Assembly: GCA_013398955.1 (NCBI GenBank)
Contig: VWPU01003220.1
Coordinates: 372,001-436,000, forward strand
Length of the DNA: 64,000 nucleotides
Source: Callaeas wilsoni
Lineage: Eukaryota > Chordata > Aves > Passeriformes > Callaeidae
Reading direction: 5' to 3'
Shown piece by piece: positions 1-13,261 of this stretch (the stretch's first letter is position 1; the number at the start of each line of letters is the position of its first letter). Both the position numbers and the translations under genes were made by a program. The notes beneath the pieces were generated by a model that worked only from the letters and a program-made list of their open reading frames with translations, had not been told where the DNA came from and did not search any database.

Positions 1-3000
1 TACATTAAATTTATTTTTAGATGGCAGTTTATGTAATTCATCTGAAAGAGGATGGATCTTACAAATCCCATGCTAACATAATTTACAATTATCCAAAAGA
101 ATCCTGATGTGTTTCACAAACTGCAGTACAAACTGCATATATCAATGGTATCCCCCTCAAGGGTGTCAGTCACAATTGACACAAGTGCTGCAAGTAAATC
201 AAAGGACAGAACAGCGGCTAAATTAAAATCATGCTTGACCTTCAGGCCGAGCAGATTAATTTAACTACAACTTTGTCTGAAAGACCTACAGACAGCTTCA
301 GACACAGTCAGCAAGAGACATATCCACCAGAAGATGAAAAGCTGAGTCAGGCCTCACAGATGTTAATCAGAGGTTAAGGCACACATTAACTACGTTTGTG
401 TTCTCAGGCTGGTCTTCGAGTTACAGGTTTTTAGTTATATGCAAATGGTGTAAGAAAGATCCTTATCAGGCTCTGGATGTTTCCACATCGGTGCTTACAC
501 CTTTACAGTTTCCATTACTAAACATAGTGACTTCGATATTTGAATTTGAGTTACTCACTTGTATATTAAGCTCAAGTACTTTTTTTTCTCTGGGAAAACC
601 AGTAGATTTTTTACTGTTTCTTCACTGAAAAGTCACCTTTTTAATCTAAATGCAATTTGCCAGAAGGGATACCATTTTTCAGCACAGATATTCAAACATT
701 AATTCCTCCTGCCCCTCTTTTCTCCCTCCCTCCAATAACAGCTTTGGACAACTGAAGTTTTTCAGCAGTATCTACCTACGGCTTTATTTTTTGATTTATT
801 TTTTCCCCCTATCGATCTCTATTTCCCCCTATTGTCTTCAACACATATTTATGTTCAGGGATATAAGCCTGAAAAAAAATTGACATATTTCTGGTATTTT
901 GAACGTCACATTGACATAAAATATCACTTATATTTTACCTTCATTATACTTTAAAAACAACTATACCAAAATTCAGCAGAGTCTAGGACCTCAGGTATGG
1001 TAACCTAACACTGGGGAAAGGTATAAGGAGTAAAAGAAAGACAGAAGATAAAAGTGTTATTATTGCATGATTTACCAGCTAGCTGATTAATTTGAAGTAC
1101 AAGTATTTGTAATTTTTCTCCCCATGTTTCAAATCTTAAAAGACCTCCTCTGATAAATAAAAACCAATAATTCTTGATCAAACATATTTTAAGATTTAGT
1201 TGACAGGTCTACAGACAACTTCTCTAGACTAAGTTTGTTTCTTCTTCTATCAAACAAGTATACTTGATATACAAAAGTAAACTGAAACAAAATTTCAGTG
1301 TTTCGATCTTGATAAATTTAGCTCCTTCTTTGGCCAGCGACCAATGCACATTTTATATTAAATATCTCAAACAATTGAGGAAAAATGTTGATTTTCAAGT
1401 CTTACGAATAGTGTAGGGCAGAAGCTGAACTAGTTTATGATTGGTATACAAACCTGAACTAAAATTTACAGGTGCACTTCACAGTAATTCTACTAGAAAA
1501 TTGCATATCAAGTTGTAGTTGTTCCTGCTTTCTGTCCTCTAGCACTTGCACTTTTCCTGTTTCAGATCCCTTCATTCAACATCTATGCACTGAAATGAAT
1601 TTAATAAAAACAAAGCAGATTTTTTTTGCGTCTCTGAAAAGATGGGACAAAGCTGAATACGAGTGTTTTTATTTCAGGGGTCAGAAGCAAGGCATGAAAG
1701 AGTGAAAACCAAAGAAAGAGATTTGAGTGCAAAATATTTGCACCACATTACCTTAAAAGGCCAACATGTAATTGCTGCCATAAAAATATCCAAGTTTCTC
1801 TGTAAAGCTGTTTCAGGTATCTTATACAACTAGATCAGTCTACCATTGTAATTCAAAGATGACAAAATTTTAACAGAAGTAGAAGAAAGCAAACATGAAC
1901 AGCAAATCTTTAAAGTGCATTCAGTATTACAGAACCCCTTATTTAATTCAAATAAGAACATTTTAGAATATCTACAGAAAATGTTATGGTTTTTAACTAA
2001 CAGATTACAAAGAAATGTGAAATGAAATTAATTCCACACCTAGAAAACCTATTTTGAATGGAAGAGTGCTATTTTCCCCTCCTCTCAAACCTGTTTCTGT
2101 GTTGGATGGGTACATTTCACTGAAGTATTTAACACTTGTGACTGTACCTCAAAAAAAAAGAAATACAGACCACTACAGGCAACAGCTAAGTTTCACCTAA
2201 GGCAACCTACTAATAATTTTATTTTTTATTTCTGGACTACACCCAACCCAAAGCCAGCAGCAGCCAGTGTGCACTGTCATTTTCCTATGGAATGTCTACC
2301 AGAAACACCTACCTGAGAAGGGCAAGGATAGTTCATGGGACACTGAGAGCAGATAATGATTTTGTCTATTATCACTTTTCTATCTGGAATAATAGATTCC
2401 TTTCACAAGGAATATTTTGGTAGTGAGGGACAACAATCTACTCCTATAAACAAACTGGGATTAACAGTACTGTAAATAAATACAGAGAGAATAAAATACC
2501 ATTTATAGGAAAAAGTACTGTAAACTGTATTTATGTTTATGCCTTCGTAAAACCTATAAGTAGATTTTTTTGAAAGAAAGTAGAGATTTTCTTTAGTGAG
2601 TAATATTTAATTACTTATATACCACTAGTATTACCAGCTGCTGTGGATATTTTTCTTGGGGAACACAGTACTGAACGCAGCAAGAAATGCTTCTGAGAGT
2701 ACAATTTCCTTAAAATATAGAAATAAATAGCAATAGAAGGAAAAAACAAAACAAACAAAAACCCCCCACAACAAAGTAAATAGATTAGCCTGCGTGGCTC
2801 ACTTTCTCGTTCAGTTTCAGCATGTGGCTGCACACAACCCAGTTCAATCAGCTCTTTATTATTTTATAATGTTAAAGGTTATTACCACAACACACAAAAG
2901 GGATAATAGCAGGTTCTTAAATTAGCATTTGCTTAGCTCAAATGCCACTGCACTAATCCCTTTCCTTAAAACCTAGCACAAACAGTATTGCAAATCATGC

Positions 3001-4774
3001 TTACGGAGAGGTGGGCTTGTGCTGTCTCCCGAACGGGACACATCTCCTCAGGAGTGCAGGAATGAATTAGAAGGGACACCTCATGTCTCACTCTGCCACT
3101 CTGCAGGTCCTTCAAACACAACACACTGACCAGTGTGATGTAAAGATGACATTAACTCTCAGGATTTAAAAAACTCCTGTCAATCCAGATTACTCTCCTG
3201 TCTGGCTAAAATAATAGGAGATTTCTGCTAACACTACAAAAGTATTCTGGGAATGAGGACTCCACCTGCAGTTTTATGAGGCTGACTTTTGAGTGAGCAC
3301 ATTGGGAATTCCCAAGTGGAAAGCTGCTGATGCCATAAGCATTTCCCTCTAGTACAAAACAGAATTCGTACATTAATATTAAGCTTTAGGCCACCACCAA
3401 CTATTTAGAACTTTGCACAGGACAGAAGAGAGTACACCACTGTTGTTCAGACAACAAAAGGATCTGCTGCAGAGGAGCATCACTGCTTTTGGCTTCCTGC
3501 AAGTGGAATGACAAATGTTCTCCGTCTTCAACTATTCCAGGCAGGATAAAAAACTGAGGACCAGAGAAGAAGCAGGTATTTCGGAGTGCTTTCAGCCTGC
3601 AATCTGATGGGATTACAGCAGCCACTTTCATCTGGGGCCACTTCCATAAGAGGGTCTCCACAGATATTTTTTTCTTCTATACATGGTAATGATATGAAAA
3701 AGATGAAAAGTGTTCACCTAGACGAATTCACAGGGACTTCCAGTGCAGCTTTCTTGGGAAATGCATCCAAGTCCTGCCTGCAGCACTCAAGGCTGTAGGG
3801 CCTTTACCAGAGATGATCCTGCACGTGTGTTGAATCCTACACCTCTGTTTATGGGCAGCTTCTCCATAGGTTGTAACTACTCTGTAGTGGAGATACTGGT
3901 TTAGAAACCAGCACCCTTCTGACCATGCATGCCCCCTGAAAACATGGAAAAACTCCCCTGAAAGCTGATATGTGCTTGGAAAAGACTCTTGATGAGTACT
4001 TTTCATGTTTTTGATCATCTAGACTACATTAAATGCCATGCAGAAAACAGATAATTTGTATCACTTTATTTCACTGACATCTGGCTCCCACTGATTTCTG
4101 GTGCTGAATTCTCCAGAACCAGCTCTGCTACCCCAGAGCACCCCCTTTTCACCAGTGAGGTTTCAAGGACTGACAGATCTGTTTATCATTTTAACCATCT
4201 GTCAAAAAAGGTGCTTTTATTTTTTTTCCCCAGCAAAGACTACTTACATTAATAGTTCCTTTATTCCCCTCTTTTAAAAAATATTAACACAATGCATCCA
4301 GACGCCAAGACACCAGGAGCCACTAAACAAACCAAGCATTTGAATCCACAAACAAACTGAACTTAGCACTCATGAGATGTATTTTGTTTACAAGTGAACC
4401 TTTCATGGGTTTAATAACTTGAATATCCACTCCTGCTTGTACAATCATATAAAACCTAACCAAAATCTCTTCTGTAGGATTAGACCTTTACATGTATTTC
4501 ACTCACAGCACAAAGAACAGACCAACATCAAAGGGCATGCTGTGTTTATGAACAAGCTCTCTCTCTGCTCCAGTTGCCAAATTTATTCCTGTAATGCACT
4601 GAGTGTTTGATAGTCCTTTAAAATGGAGTTTCTCTACCTAGTTTTCTGAATATACAAAAACCTCTACTGCTTTCCATTGACACATTGTCATCCTTTACTA
4701 TATACTATCTCTTCCCTTCCATAAAGTTACATTGGCTATTCCCAACAGTGAGGATACTATATGTCTAACCTATA
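1..4774. other. Non-coding AT-rich DNA, no gene seen
   Basis: I see no exon, RNA gene or recognisable transposon here. Open frames are under 100 codons and match no family I know. A pyrimidine-rich run at about 703-733 precedes an AG at 740-741 and resembles a splice acceptor, but no open exon with a donor follows it. A short A/C-rich patch at about 2741-2766 is low complexity. Old, highly diverged repeats could be missed by eye. Confidence 0.6.
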
Positions 4775-4802
4775 ATTTCACCCATTTTTCCATGGGTGAA
4801 AT
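4775..4802. repeat. Perfect 11-bp inverted repeat (hairpin)
   Basis: The arms ATTTCACCCAT (4775-4785) and ATGGGTGAAAT (4792-4802) are exact reverse complements, separated by a six-base loop TTTTCC. The pairing stops at both ends. It lies in unique-looking sequence with no gene nearby, so a terminator role makes no sense in this genome. It could be a cruciform-prone spot, a symmetric protein-binding site or chance. Confidence 0.85.
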
Positions 4803-7800
4803 GAAAGCCCTCTCCCTGAAAGCCCATCATTATGATTGCCAGTGTCTGTACAGCTCTGTTTCACACCCATCTTGAATACTGAATTCAAACCTGAGAATTC
4901 TTAAAAATAGCACAGTGTCACTTTATCAGTCTCTTCAATAAAAAGAGTGTTAATATACAGTTAACAGCTTTCAATTCTATGCATTAGATATTTCTGTGCT
5001 CAAGACTCAGTATTATAAATGTATTGCTCTATTTGAAATTATAGTTTGTGTACTGTCTGCTTGAAACAGCAAAATAGAAGTGTATCAGGCATACAAACTC
5101 GTGAGTTTATACACCCCTGCTGCCATCTCCAATCACTTTTTACACGAAGAGCACAGTCACACATTAGCTGTATTTACTGCAAACCGAAAAATAACTCTCG
5201 AAAAACTAATGCTGGCTTATCCAATAATCTATTTTGTCAGAATTGTTGACCACAAGCTGCCATGGGACTGTACAGCAAACTTGAAGGTCAGTAAACAGGA
5301 GGTGTTTCAGACCAAAGGAGAAAGATAAAAAGATCAATTCCTGAGCTCAGGACTTTCATCTAAGAGATTTTTCCTGGGCACCTATATTTGATACAAAAGA
5401 TAATGTGAACAAAGGTGCCTTGGTTGGTTTCATCTGTAACCAAAAGGCAAAAGCAGAGCAAGATTCCTCTTGGAGAGCAGATTTCTGCTACTCTAGAGTG
5501 CTATGCATCAGTCCTAAAATATTACCTCTATTCGGAAATGGTCAGAAAGCCAACACACTCTTGGAGTTGTGGTGCAGAGTGTTTCCAGCAGGATGTAGCA
5601 CTAACAACAGGGATGGCTGTTTCCTGGACCAGCCCTAAGGGCATTTAAGACATAGCACTCCATGGAGAGCGCTGCTGTCACTTACTGCCAGGTGGGAGGC
5701 ATGGATCACAGCACCAAACTAATATCCAGATAAAACATCTGTCTCCTCCAGATCGAGATGATGTAAAATACAATTCTTAGTCACTGTTGTTTTTCCTTCA
5801 GCATCCCTCCCGGATTATGACTACAAAGGAGCAGTAGGCATGCACCCAGGATAAAATGGGATTTTTGTCACATCCTCTGGCTATTTTCCTTGGTCTTATT
5901 TGGAGTGAACTTTGAGAAGCTGGTCTCATCTGTGCCCAAGCCTCCATACCACTGCCTGGAGACTGAACTACTTGTCAGCTTAATTTATTGTGTAATAACA
6001 AATAGCGAGTCTGGATCTCTAGTTCCCACAAGAGCCCATATGCCCATATCATAACTTTCTCCTTTTAGGGTTGCTTTTCCTGTCCTAATTTATACTTCCT
6101 AAGTTACAGTACATACATTTACATGGTTAATGTTCATATTGCTGAGATTACACCATTGTGATGCATGAAATATAAATGCCTAGACAGATGGATGCAGTAT
6201 CACAGATTTCTGAAAGGAGGAGAACTTGCAAAGCCAGAAGCTCACACTTCAAGAAACCCATTTGCTGGCATAGGGGTCACTGAAAATAGATCTGAATGCT
6301 TAAAAAGCAGTGCAATACTCTTAAATAAAGTACTGCTGACAAAGGTATACACTCTTTCCTAGAAATAGGCTCTAGTCTGTCAGGCTGCCAGGAAATAATC
6401 GTCACCAAAAAAATCTGATTTTTTCAAATTTATGATTTATAAAGAGTAAGTGCAAATCTGCTAGGCAAAGGAAATCAGTGGCAAAGGCCACTTTGCCAAC
6501 AGCCTTTCTCTTTAAATAAAAATTGATAATAAATTAAGATACCTTATTAATTGAACCAGTTTCAGCCCTGCAGCTTTGATGTTTCACATATAACTCACTG
6601 AACAAATTATTTCTAAGTGAGAAGTCACAATACAAGTCTAAATCACTACTGAGTAAACAATTTGGACTGATACCAGGTGAGAGGTCTCTGGAAGAGAGTG
6701 TCTCTCTCCAACTATTAATAATACAGCAATAAGACAACAGGTGCCGTTCTGCCAAGCTCTCTTGATATTTTGATACAACAAACTTGCTTCCCCAACCCAC
6801 AGAGAATGAAAAAACAACCCCAAATCGGGTACAACGAGACAAAAGCAATGACTGTAATACTGCTACTGATAAAAGAAAAAGTAAAATTGTTACTCATGAC
6901 CACTTGCCTTTCCTGAGGAGACATACGGGTATTGTATGGCAATCTTAATATTCAGTTTCATAAATCCTGATTTTCACTTTCTTTCTGATTAAAATAACAA
7001 AAAAATTGCAGGCTTACTGATCTTTAAAGGTTACTGGCAAGATAATGTTGACATATTAATGGAGCTTGCTTGAAAAGATACAGAGGTCAAAAAGAAGCAA
7101 GTGATAATTAGAGCAAAGGATCTAAAGCTGGTGAAATTCAAAAAGTCATGCAGACGCTGTAGGAAATATACCTTTCTCTGCCTAGCTATGCTATCGCATG
7201 TTCCCACAGTTTGTTTCAAAGTCTCCCTTCGCCTTTCATCTTACACATATTTCAGCACAGTTGTTATGCAAGATGGGGAATCATTCATTTTAATGTGATA
7301 CTAAGCATATTACCACAAAACCAGAAAGAAGCGACCGATTTACTGATTATCTAATTAAAAAGCTCTACAATTCAAATTCTTTGCAGCCCCTCACTGCACA
7401 CAAAAGATTTAATGCTGCATCTGAAAAGCCACATGTACAAAAGAGAAAAGAATTTGTAAATGCTTCTGATATTTGCTTATTCTTTTCCTTCCTCTTGTTA
7501 CAAAAGCCACAGCTATCACTCTCTTTAAGTGCTAATAAAAGCAATTTAATGACAGGTAGATTTGCTGGTTTGCACCTTCTTTGAACCCCCAGCACACTCA
7601 CTAAAGGAAAGTAACTTTAGCTAGGAAAGAGATCCTCGCAGCATGATGGTGAATAATTCATCATTGCATTTTTCTTTTCATCTCATTTTGTGCCAGTAAC
7701 GTACACAACTGAAAATATTGCAAAATCTAAAAACAACCACAGACAAGGACTTCCAGCAGCAAAATACACATAAAACTAGCAGGCAGGTTTCCCCAGCTTA

Positions 7801-8749
7801 TATAATAACAGCTTTAGCTCGACAGAACCCCCATCACTCACCGAGGACTGAATTCACTTGAACAAAAGCGGAGCCCAGTCACCAAATGCAGCTTCGCAGG
7901 ACTCTCAATGCAAGATGCTCCTGTCTGCTGTTCGGTTCACACTTGCCTTTATAACTAAGCCAACCAACAACATTCAGTTGCTGAACCTGATGAATTATAA
8001 AACGGTAGCTCCCAGACTCTCATATTTTACATCACAGGGGGTGGTCATCCAGCATACACACTGCCTGTGTACATATATTCTGCGATAACTCATCCTGATA
8101 AACACATCAGTGCTGGCAGCAGTGACAGTAATTGGTGCTCAGGATGTACAAGCACAAACCAATAGAGCACACTCCCACCTTCTGCTCTGTGCAACATCTC
8201 TACCTGTCAATCACTGCACCTTGTTAAGGTGGAATGAGCAACTGCACTTGGGGGAGAGGCAAAACTCAGAGAAGAAACCATCTACCAATACAAATTCTCC
8301 ACTTAAACATTTCTTAATGCAGTAGTAAATTTGGCTTCAGTATCCTCTAGGTAACAATTTTAATGATTTTTTTTTTTTTAAATCTTCATAAAATCTTCCC
8401 TTCTTAAAGACACAGTTCTCATTTAGCGACTAACACAGGGTTTGTTACTTCTACTATCGTGAATGGAAATTATTCAGGCAAATTCCAGGGACATTAGCAC
8501 AGATAACCTAAAAGCATTACTCCAGGCAGAATGACTGTTAAAAGCAATATACTTGTTAGGTGAAATTCTGTGCCCATTTTAAAATCCTCCTAAAAATGCT
8601 GAAAGGTTTTAAGAGCATCCTCTAAATTATAAGGATGTATTTGTAATGCTCTACATTTCTCTAACGCTTTCTATTTCTTATATGCTTGCATGTTTTTAAA
8701 GTCAATGTATAGATACAAAATAACAGAACCAAACACCTAAAGCTTAGAC
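4803..8749. other. Non-coding DNA, no gene seen
   Basis: No exon or transposon is recognisable. The stretch at about 7340-7570 is AT-rich with TAATTA-type and TTTAATGA words and could be conserved non-coding sequence, but I cannot test that. A T13 run lies at 8367-8379. Frames at 5080-5328 and 6534-6848 (minus) are short and unrecognised. Confidence 0.55.
8367..8379. repeat. Poly(T) run
   Basis: Thirteen consecutive T, followed by AAATC. There is no retroposed sequence beside it that I can recognise. Confidence 0.9.
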
Positions 8750-8862
8750 CCATTAATCCAATCAATTAAACTAAACATTTTCAAATGGGATTAATTACAG
8801 CAATAACAATCACAATTGTTGCACATGCCACAAATTAACACTCACAATTAGCCCCTAACAAG
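8750..8862. promoter_or_regulatory. Candidate cis-regulatory cluster (homeodomain and SOX-like sites)
   Basis: Within about 110 bases there is a TAATCC word (8754-8759, the bicoid/OTX/PITX-type core), ATCAATTAA (8761-8769), GGATTAATTA (8788-8797), two facing SOX-like cores AACAAT (8805-8810) and ATTGTT (8815-8820) with a four-base spacer, and CAATTAG (about 8845-8851). Facing SOX sites a few bases apart resemble the dimer sites known for SoxE proteins. AT-rich DNA produces such words by chance, so this is a candidate enhancer only; no target gene is visible in the window. Confidence 0.25.
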
Positions 8863-9387
8863 CAAAAGTGGTTATGGTAATGATAAAACACAGCCAGGGA
8901 TCAGCCACTGGAAAGGGGCTTCCTACGCAATTTTTTTACGAGGGAGAAGAAGTTGCTCTTTCAGAGTTGACCTCCAGGAATTGTATATGTGTTTTACACA
9001 AATTCAGGGCTATTTGTGTGAGTGCACAGTGGGAATGAACACTTTATTCAAGAGGATTTTCTATTTCTACATCACTGGTGATGATTCTCAGAGGGTTCCA
9101 TTTGGAACCTGAACACTTGATCCAGCTTCTTTCATTTTCCATGCCCGTAAAACTGCCCCACTTTTGGGTGCCTTGAAGAAATGTTCTTGGGAAGGTGAGC
9201 ACAGTTGTGTGAGCAGTTGAGCATTGCCTGGATGCTTTTCCACGAACAACTGGGCTGAGGAATGCAAATGAAGCCTGCACCGGCAGCCCCAGGCAGAAAC
9301 CCAACCCTTCTCACCATCTGGACCGACTGATGTGCGTCACAATGTGGGAACAGGGTGTTGCATTTCATGCATAGCAAAAGCTAGTCC

Positions 9388-9403
9388 TATATATATATAT
9401 ATA
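9388..9403. repeat. (TA)n microsatellite, short
   Basis: About eight uninterrupted TA units between TAGTCC and CATCCC. Confidence 0.9.
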
Positions 9404-9794
9404 CATCCCTTTCCTCCTGTTCTCAGCTGCTTGTTCCACCCCATTCCTCATTTGTCTCTTTGTGTTCAGCACCTTTACTATCTGAGAAAAAAATCACTCA
9501 AGGCCAGAGGCATGAGCAGTGTTTCTACATGTGCTGCAGGCTCTTACTACAGCAGCCGGCACGAAGGAAAAGCTCTCTAGAGTTGGGCGGCAGAATGTAG
9601 GGGATACATATCAGGATTTAATCAGAGTAACGGTTTTGATGTCTCTGTCTTTCTCAGAGGAAAGGACAGCTGAGATCCAATAATTGGATTCTCCAGCGAT
9701 GCTGACCGCGAGTAATCCAATATGGGCAGAAAATATTCCAAATGATAAAGCCTGGCTCATTAAGAAGCAGCAAAAAAAAATTTTGTGCTACTGG

Positions 9795-9815
9795 ATTTGG
9801 CTTTTAGAGCCAAAT
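9795..9815. repeat. 8-bp hairpin
   Basis: Arms ATTTGGCT (9795-9802) and AGCCAAAT (9808-9815) pair perfectly around a five-base loop. Inverted repeats this short are expected by chance in 64 kb. Confidence 0.8.
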
Positions 9816-10557
9816 TCTATTCTTGAGGGTTTACATATTTCACGTGCCTATCATGGAGGTTCCCTAAAATGGCCTGATTACAACAGTTTGTTGTCTTGTG
9901 CACTAATTAGGGTTTTCTGACCTATTTTTCATAAGAGACAGTTTCAAACCATATGTGCCAGCATGCCCTATTTTCCTTTCTGTTTTGCCTTAACCATTCA
10001 GCCTCTAAGAGGCTTCCCAAGGATCTGTGTAAACATGACACTGCCTTATAACAATTTGCTGCTGCATGAGTAAGACACAAGCAATGCATGGTTCAATGTC
10101 CTTGACCAACATAACATTCACACTAAAATTCAGCTCCCATTTACTGAAGAAAATATTTGTAAAAGTGACCAATATCTCACTAATGTAAGCCACAGCAATA
10201 TTTCATAGCTGTGTGTAGGTGGCATGCATAAACCACAGTCTGCGGTATTACATAAGAGCCACAATTCCGAGAAAAATTGCTACTCTGTTTCACACTTGCA
10301 ATTTTTAATTAGTTTTCCTGGCTTCCATGTTACCTTTCCATGGATAATACAGCTGATACTGCCATAACAGTCAACAATGTGGTGCTCTGTAAAAGTGCTA
10401 CCTTCAAGGTGATTTGATACGCTCAACACACAAAACATGTCCTTGGGGCTCTGTTTTTACATTCTGGTGCAGATTGTGAGATTTCACATTCAAACATACT
10501 CACTCCACTGACAGGTGTGTGAAAATCCCATATGGCTGCCAGATTTCTGTATACCTA

Positions 10558-10571
10558 CATATATATATATA
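10558..10571. repeat. (AT)n microsatellite, short
   Basis: About seven uninterrupted AT units followed by AGAGTATG. Confidence 0.9.
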
Positions 10572-12512
10572 GAGTATGTATTTTTAAGGCATTTGTAACA
10601 AACACATTTGGTATTGACTCTGATGTTCTTCGCTTCAAGCTGCAAAATAGAAATGATCTAAAAATGAAAAAAAAAAAATTGCTACCAAAACATTACTTCT
10701 TTCTTCCATAATCACATGGACTATATTGACTACACGTCATGGATATCTCATCTGCTGTCTAAAGTGAGCACACAGATGACTGGGGGAAAATCAGGACATT
10801 CAGCTGGAATAACAAGAGCAGAAGAAGCAAAGGTAACTTCAAATTAAAAAGAACTACAGGCAGATTTGATACTATCAAGATCACAAATTAGCTAGTACTG
10901 TTAACTCGCACCTCACTGAAGCAAAACTAGATCTCCAGGATCTCCACAGCGTGGATGTGGAGTTTCAGGTGAAACAAATGTGCACCAATAGAGAGAATTT
11001 CCAGGCTACACCAAATGGTATGGAGGACTGGTGCTCTGGGTAGCAATCCTTGCCATGTGGCCTAAAATGCCATCTTGCAAGCTAAAGAGGTATTTATTCA
11101 GTGTCTAGCACTTAGCAAACTTCAATTCCTTTACTGTTTTTTTGCCAGACTTACACTGGATACATTTTTACCCTGGATTTACACTCTTTAATCTGGCAGC
11201 CTTTTGATGGCACTGTCAGAGAGTATCTCTAAAGCAAAGTGCCCAGCAGGATTTAAAAAAGGACTGGGCATTTATCAGATAATATCATCCAGAAGAACAG
11301 TAATAACAAGAAGCCTAAGCTTTCCAATGATCAGGGAGTGTAAAAACACTTTGTTTCTTACAGGTGTTTTTTCTTTCATGGCAGGCTCAACCCACTGCTC
11401 TGCCTTAGTCTGCATCACTTTACAACAGCCCATCTTATCCTAGGCCCCTTATGGGACAAAAAATATCAAGGGCTGCAAGTCACTTCCCACCTTCCTCCCA
11501 GCAAAGGCACTAATTTAGCTCTCCCTCCCTAACCCAGCTAGGCATTACCATGAAATCTGTATGAGTCTAGTTAATTCTGAGATCTACCTTTCTTCAAATC
11601 AAAATCAGCTGAGCATAATTGTAAAGGTCTTTTACTACACTTGATAGAGGCAATCCATAGTCACAGGGAATTTCCCCATCTATACACTCTGAAGGGTAGT
11701 AGGGTAAGATAGAATCATCATTCCTTTTGAGTACAGAAATCCATCAACCTCTTAATTCCAGCTGAGACCACAGAGGATTTACAAGTTTCACAAACTACTC
11801 CATTGTCTGTGGTCTGAATCCAATGAGAATTTATCCCTTTATAAATATATGGTAAAATAGTACACATTGAGTCAGACAGCTTCCATTGCTGTAACTTACA
11901 TACATCCCACACTGCAAAATGAAAAACAGTGACAATATAAATTAATATAGTTACCACAGCAAGGCAACAGAGAAATTAATTTTCTTTCAATGTTGCACAC
12001 ATGAAATTTCATGTAAGAACAGTTATTAAATAGTTTCAGTTTCTAAGATTAATCCTCATAAGTACAAATGAATAAAAGTGTATACTTAGATTAATTAAGA
12101 AATTAGCTGGCACAGGGCTTTGAAGATGTAAAGGACTGTACAAGTGCTATTGCTATAATAATATTTTTCTGTATTACAATACTTCCCTTCCTCAAGTGAC
12201 ATCTCTTTTGCTACAAGTGCAGAGTAAAAGCTCAAGTCCTCTTTCTGAAGGAGGACTGTGTTTGAAAAATACAGAAAAAAGAGAATTAAAAAGGATATTC
12301 AGCTAGGTCTGAATGAACAGATGCCCAAGAGAGCAATTTAAGTTGATCAAGGGCAATGACAAGAACTTGCTTTGCTAGTTAGGAAGGCTGATCTCCTAAT
12401 GGTGGCTTCATAGTCTTAAGAATATGAATGATCCTATCAGTAATAAAGAAGAGCAGCTAAAAGGAAGGAAGGCCAGATGGTCCTTTCCCTAGAGCCTCTG
12501 GAGAGGCTGCCT

Positions 12513-12530
12513 GGATTTGATTTGATTTGA
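12513..12530. repeat. (GATTT)n short tandem repeat
   Basis: Three consecutive GATTT units followed by a partial unit, about 115 bases before the tRNA-like segment. Confidence 0.8.
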
Positions 12531-12643
12531 AAAGCCTTTTATTGCACTCCATGAACCTGGAATAATACAGCAACCCATTAATAAATCAGCAGATATCACA
12601 GGAACAGTCTGATATTTCATAAAAATGTTGATTTTCTGTATGG

Positions 12644-12740
12644 ATTAGGTTAGTTCAGCTGGTTAGAAGAACTGAGACTCTTGGAGGATATGGTTCAGAA
12701 TCCAGAACCAGTTTGTGTTTTTTGTTTTGTTTTGTTTCCT
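12644..12740 (+). mobile_element. Probable tRNA-derived SINE fragment or tRNA fossil
   Basis: TAGTTCAGCTGG at 12651-12662 matches the pol III A-box consensus TRGCNNAGYNGG at all but one position, and it continues into GTTAGA as in many tRNA D-loops. GGTTCAGAATCC at 12692-12703 is a B-box (GGTTCGANNCC) with one inserted base. The spacing of 41 bases between box starts is close to that of a tRNA. The B-box lies in a perfect T-arm-like hairpin: TGGTTC (12691-12696) pairs with GAACCA (12705-12710). The middle part does not form a normal anticodon arm, so this is not a working tRNA. A TTTTG-rich tract at 12717-12737 follows directly, as a SINE tail might. Which SINE family it belongs to is unknown; a lone tRNA pseudogene is the alternative. 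Confidence 0.55.
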
Positions 12741-13261
12741 CGACTTTCATTTTCCATTGAACCTTGTGTTTCCTTTTGCTGTTCCCTTTTAAACGAGTTA
12801 AATTTGCCTGAAGCTTGATATTCAAATCCAAAACAAATCATAAAGGACTTAACAGCTCTATGAGCTGGAAAAATAGCTAAAGATACACTTTCTACTGGCT
12901 AGAAGTTTAAATGTAGTAGCAAACCAGACAAGCATCTTTTACACATCTTTTACACAAACAGAAGATCCCACAGTCAACTCCTTGTAAGCCTGATGCAGGA
13001 AGCAAATGAGTTAACAGCTTTGAATGGCAAAGAATGGTGGAGCCATGAAGATCCTCCTTGGATTCGCAGTTTAACTTTGCGTGCACTCTGTGGTGGGAGG
13101 AGTAGGTGGCTGATTTGGGAAGAAGTACAGCACAGGAATGATACACTTGACTCCTCTGAGAATGGTGATGAAAATCTGTCAGCTTGGCATAGTCCTTCAC
13201 GTTACCTACAGCAAGTACTGACACATGGAGAAAGCAACAGCTCTACAGACATCACAGTAAA
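12741..13261. other. Non-coding DNA before a CR1 end
   Basis: No gene is seen. An exact 11-bp tandem duplication (CATCTTTTACA twice) lies at 12933-12954. The open frame at 12993-13394 runs partly into the neighbouring CR1 copy and is not a recognisable protein. Confidence 0.55.
12933..12954. repeat. 11-bp tandem duplication
   Basis: CATCTTTTACA occurs twice in direct succession with no mismatch. Confidence 0.9.

Larger units (their letters stand above)
8863..12512. other. Non-coding DNA with short simple repeats
   Basis: No gene is seen. Small repeats are (TA)n at about 9388-9403, (TA)n at about 10558-10571 and A12 at 10667-10678. A short hairpin lies at 9795-9815 (arms ATTTGGCT and AGCCAAAT, loop of five). 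The open frames are under 90 codons and none is recognisable. Confidence 0.55.

Noticed and set aside
703..741. Splice-acceptor-like pyrimidine tract
   Set aside because: No open exon and no donor follow, and pyrimidine tracts are common in this DNA.
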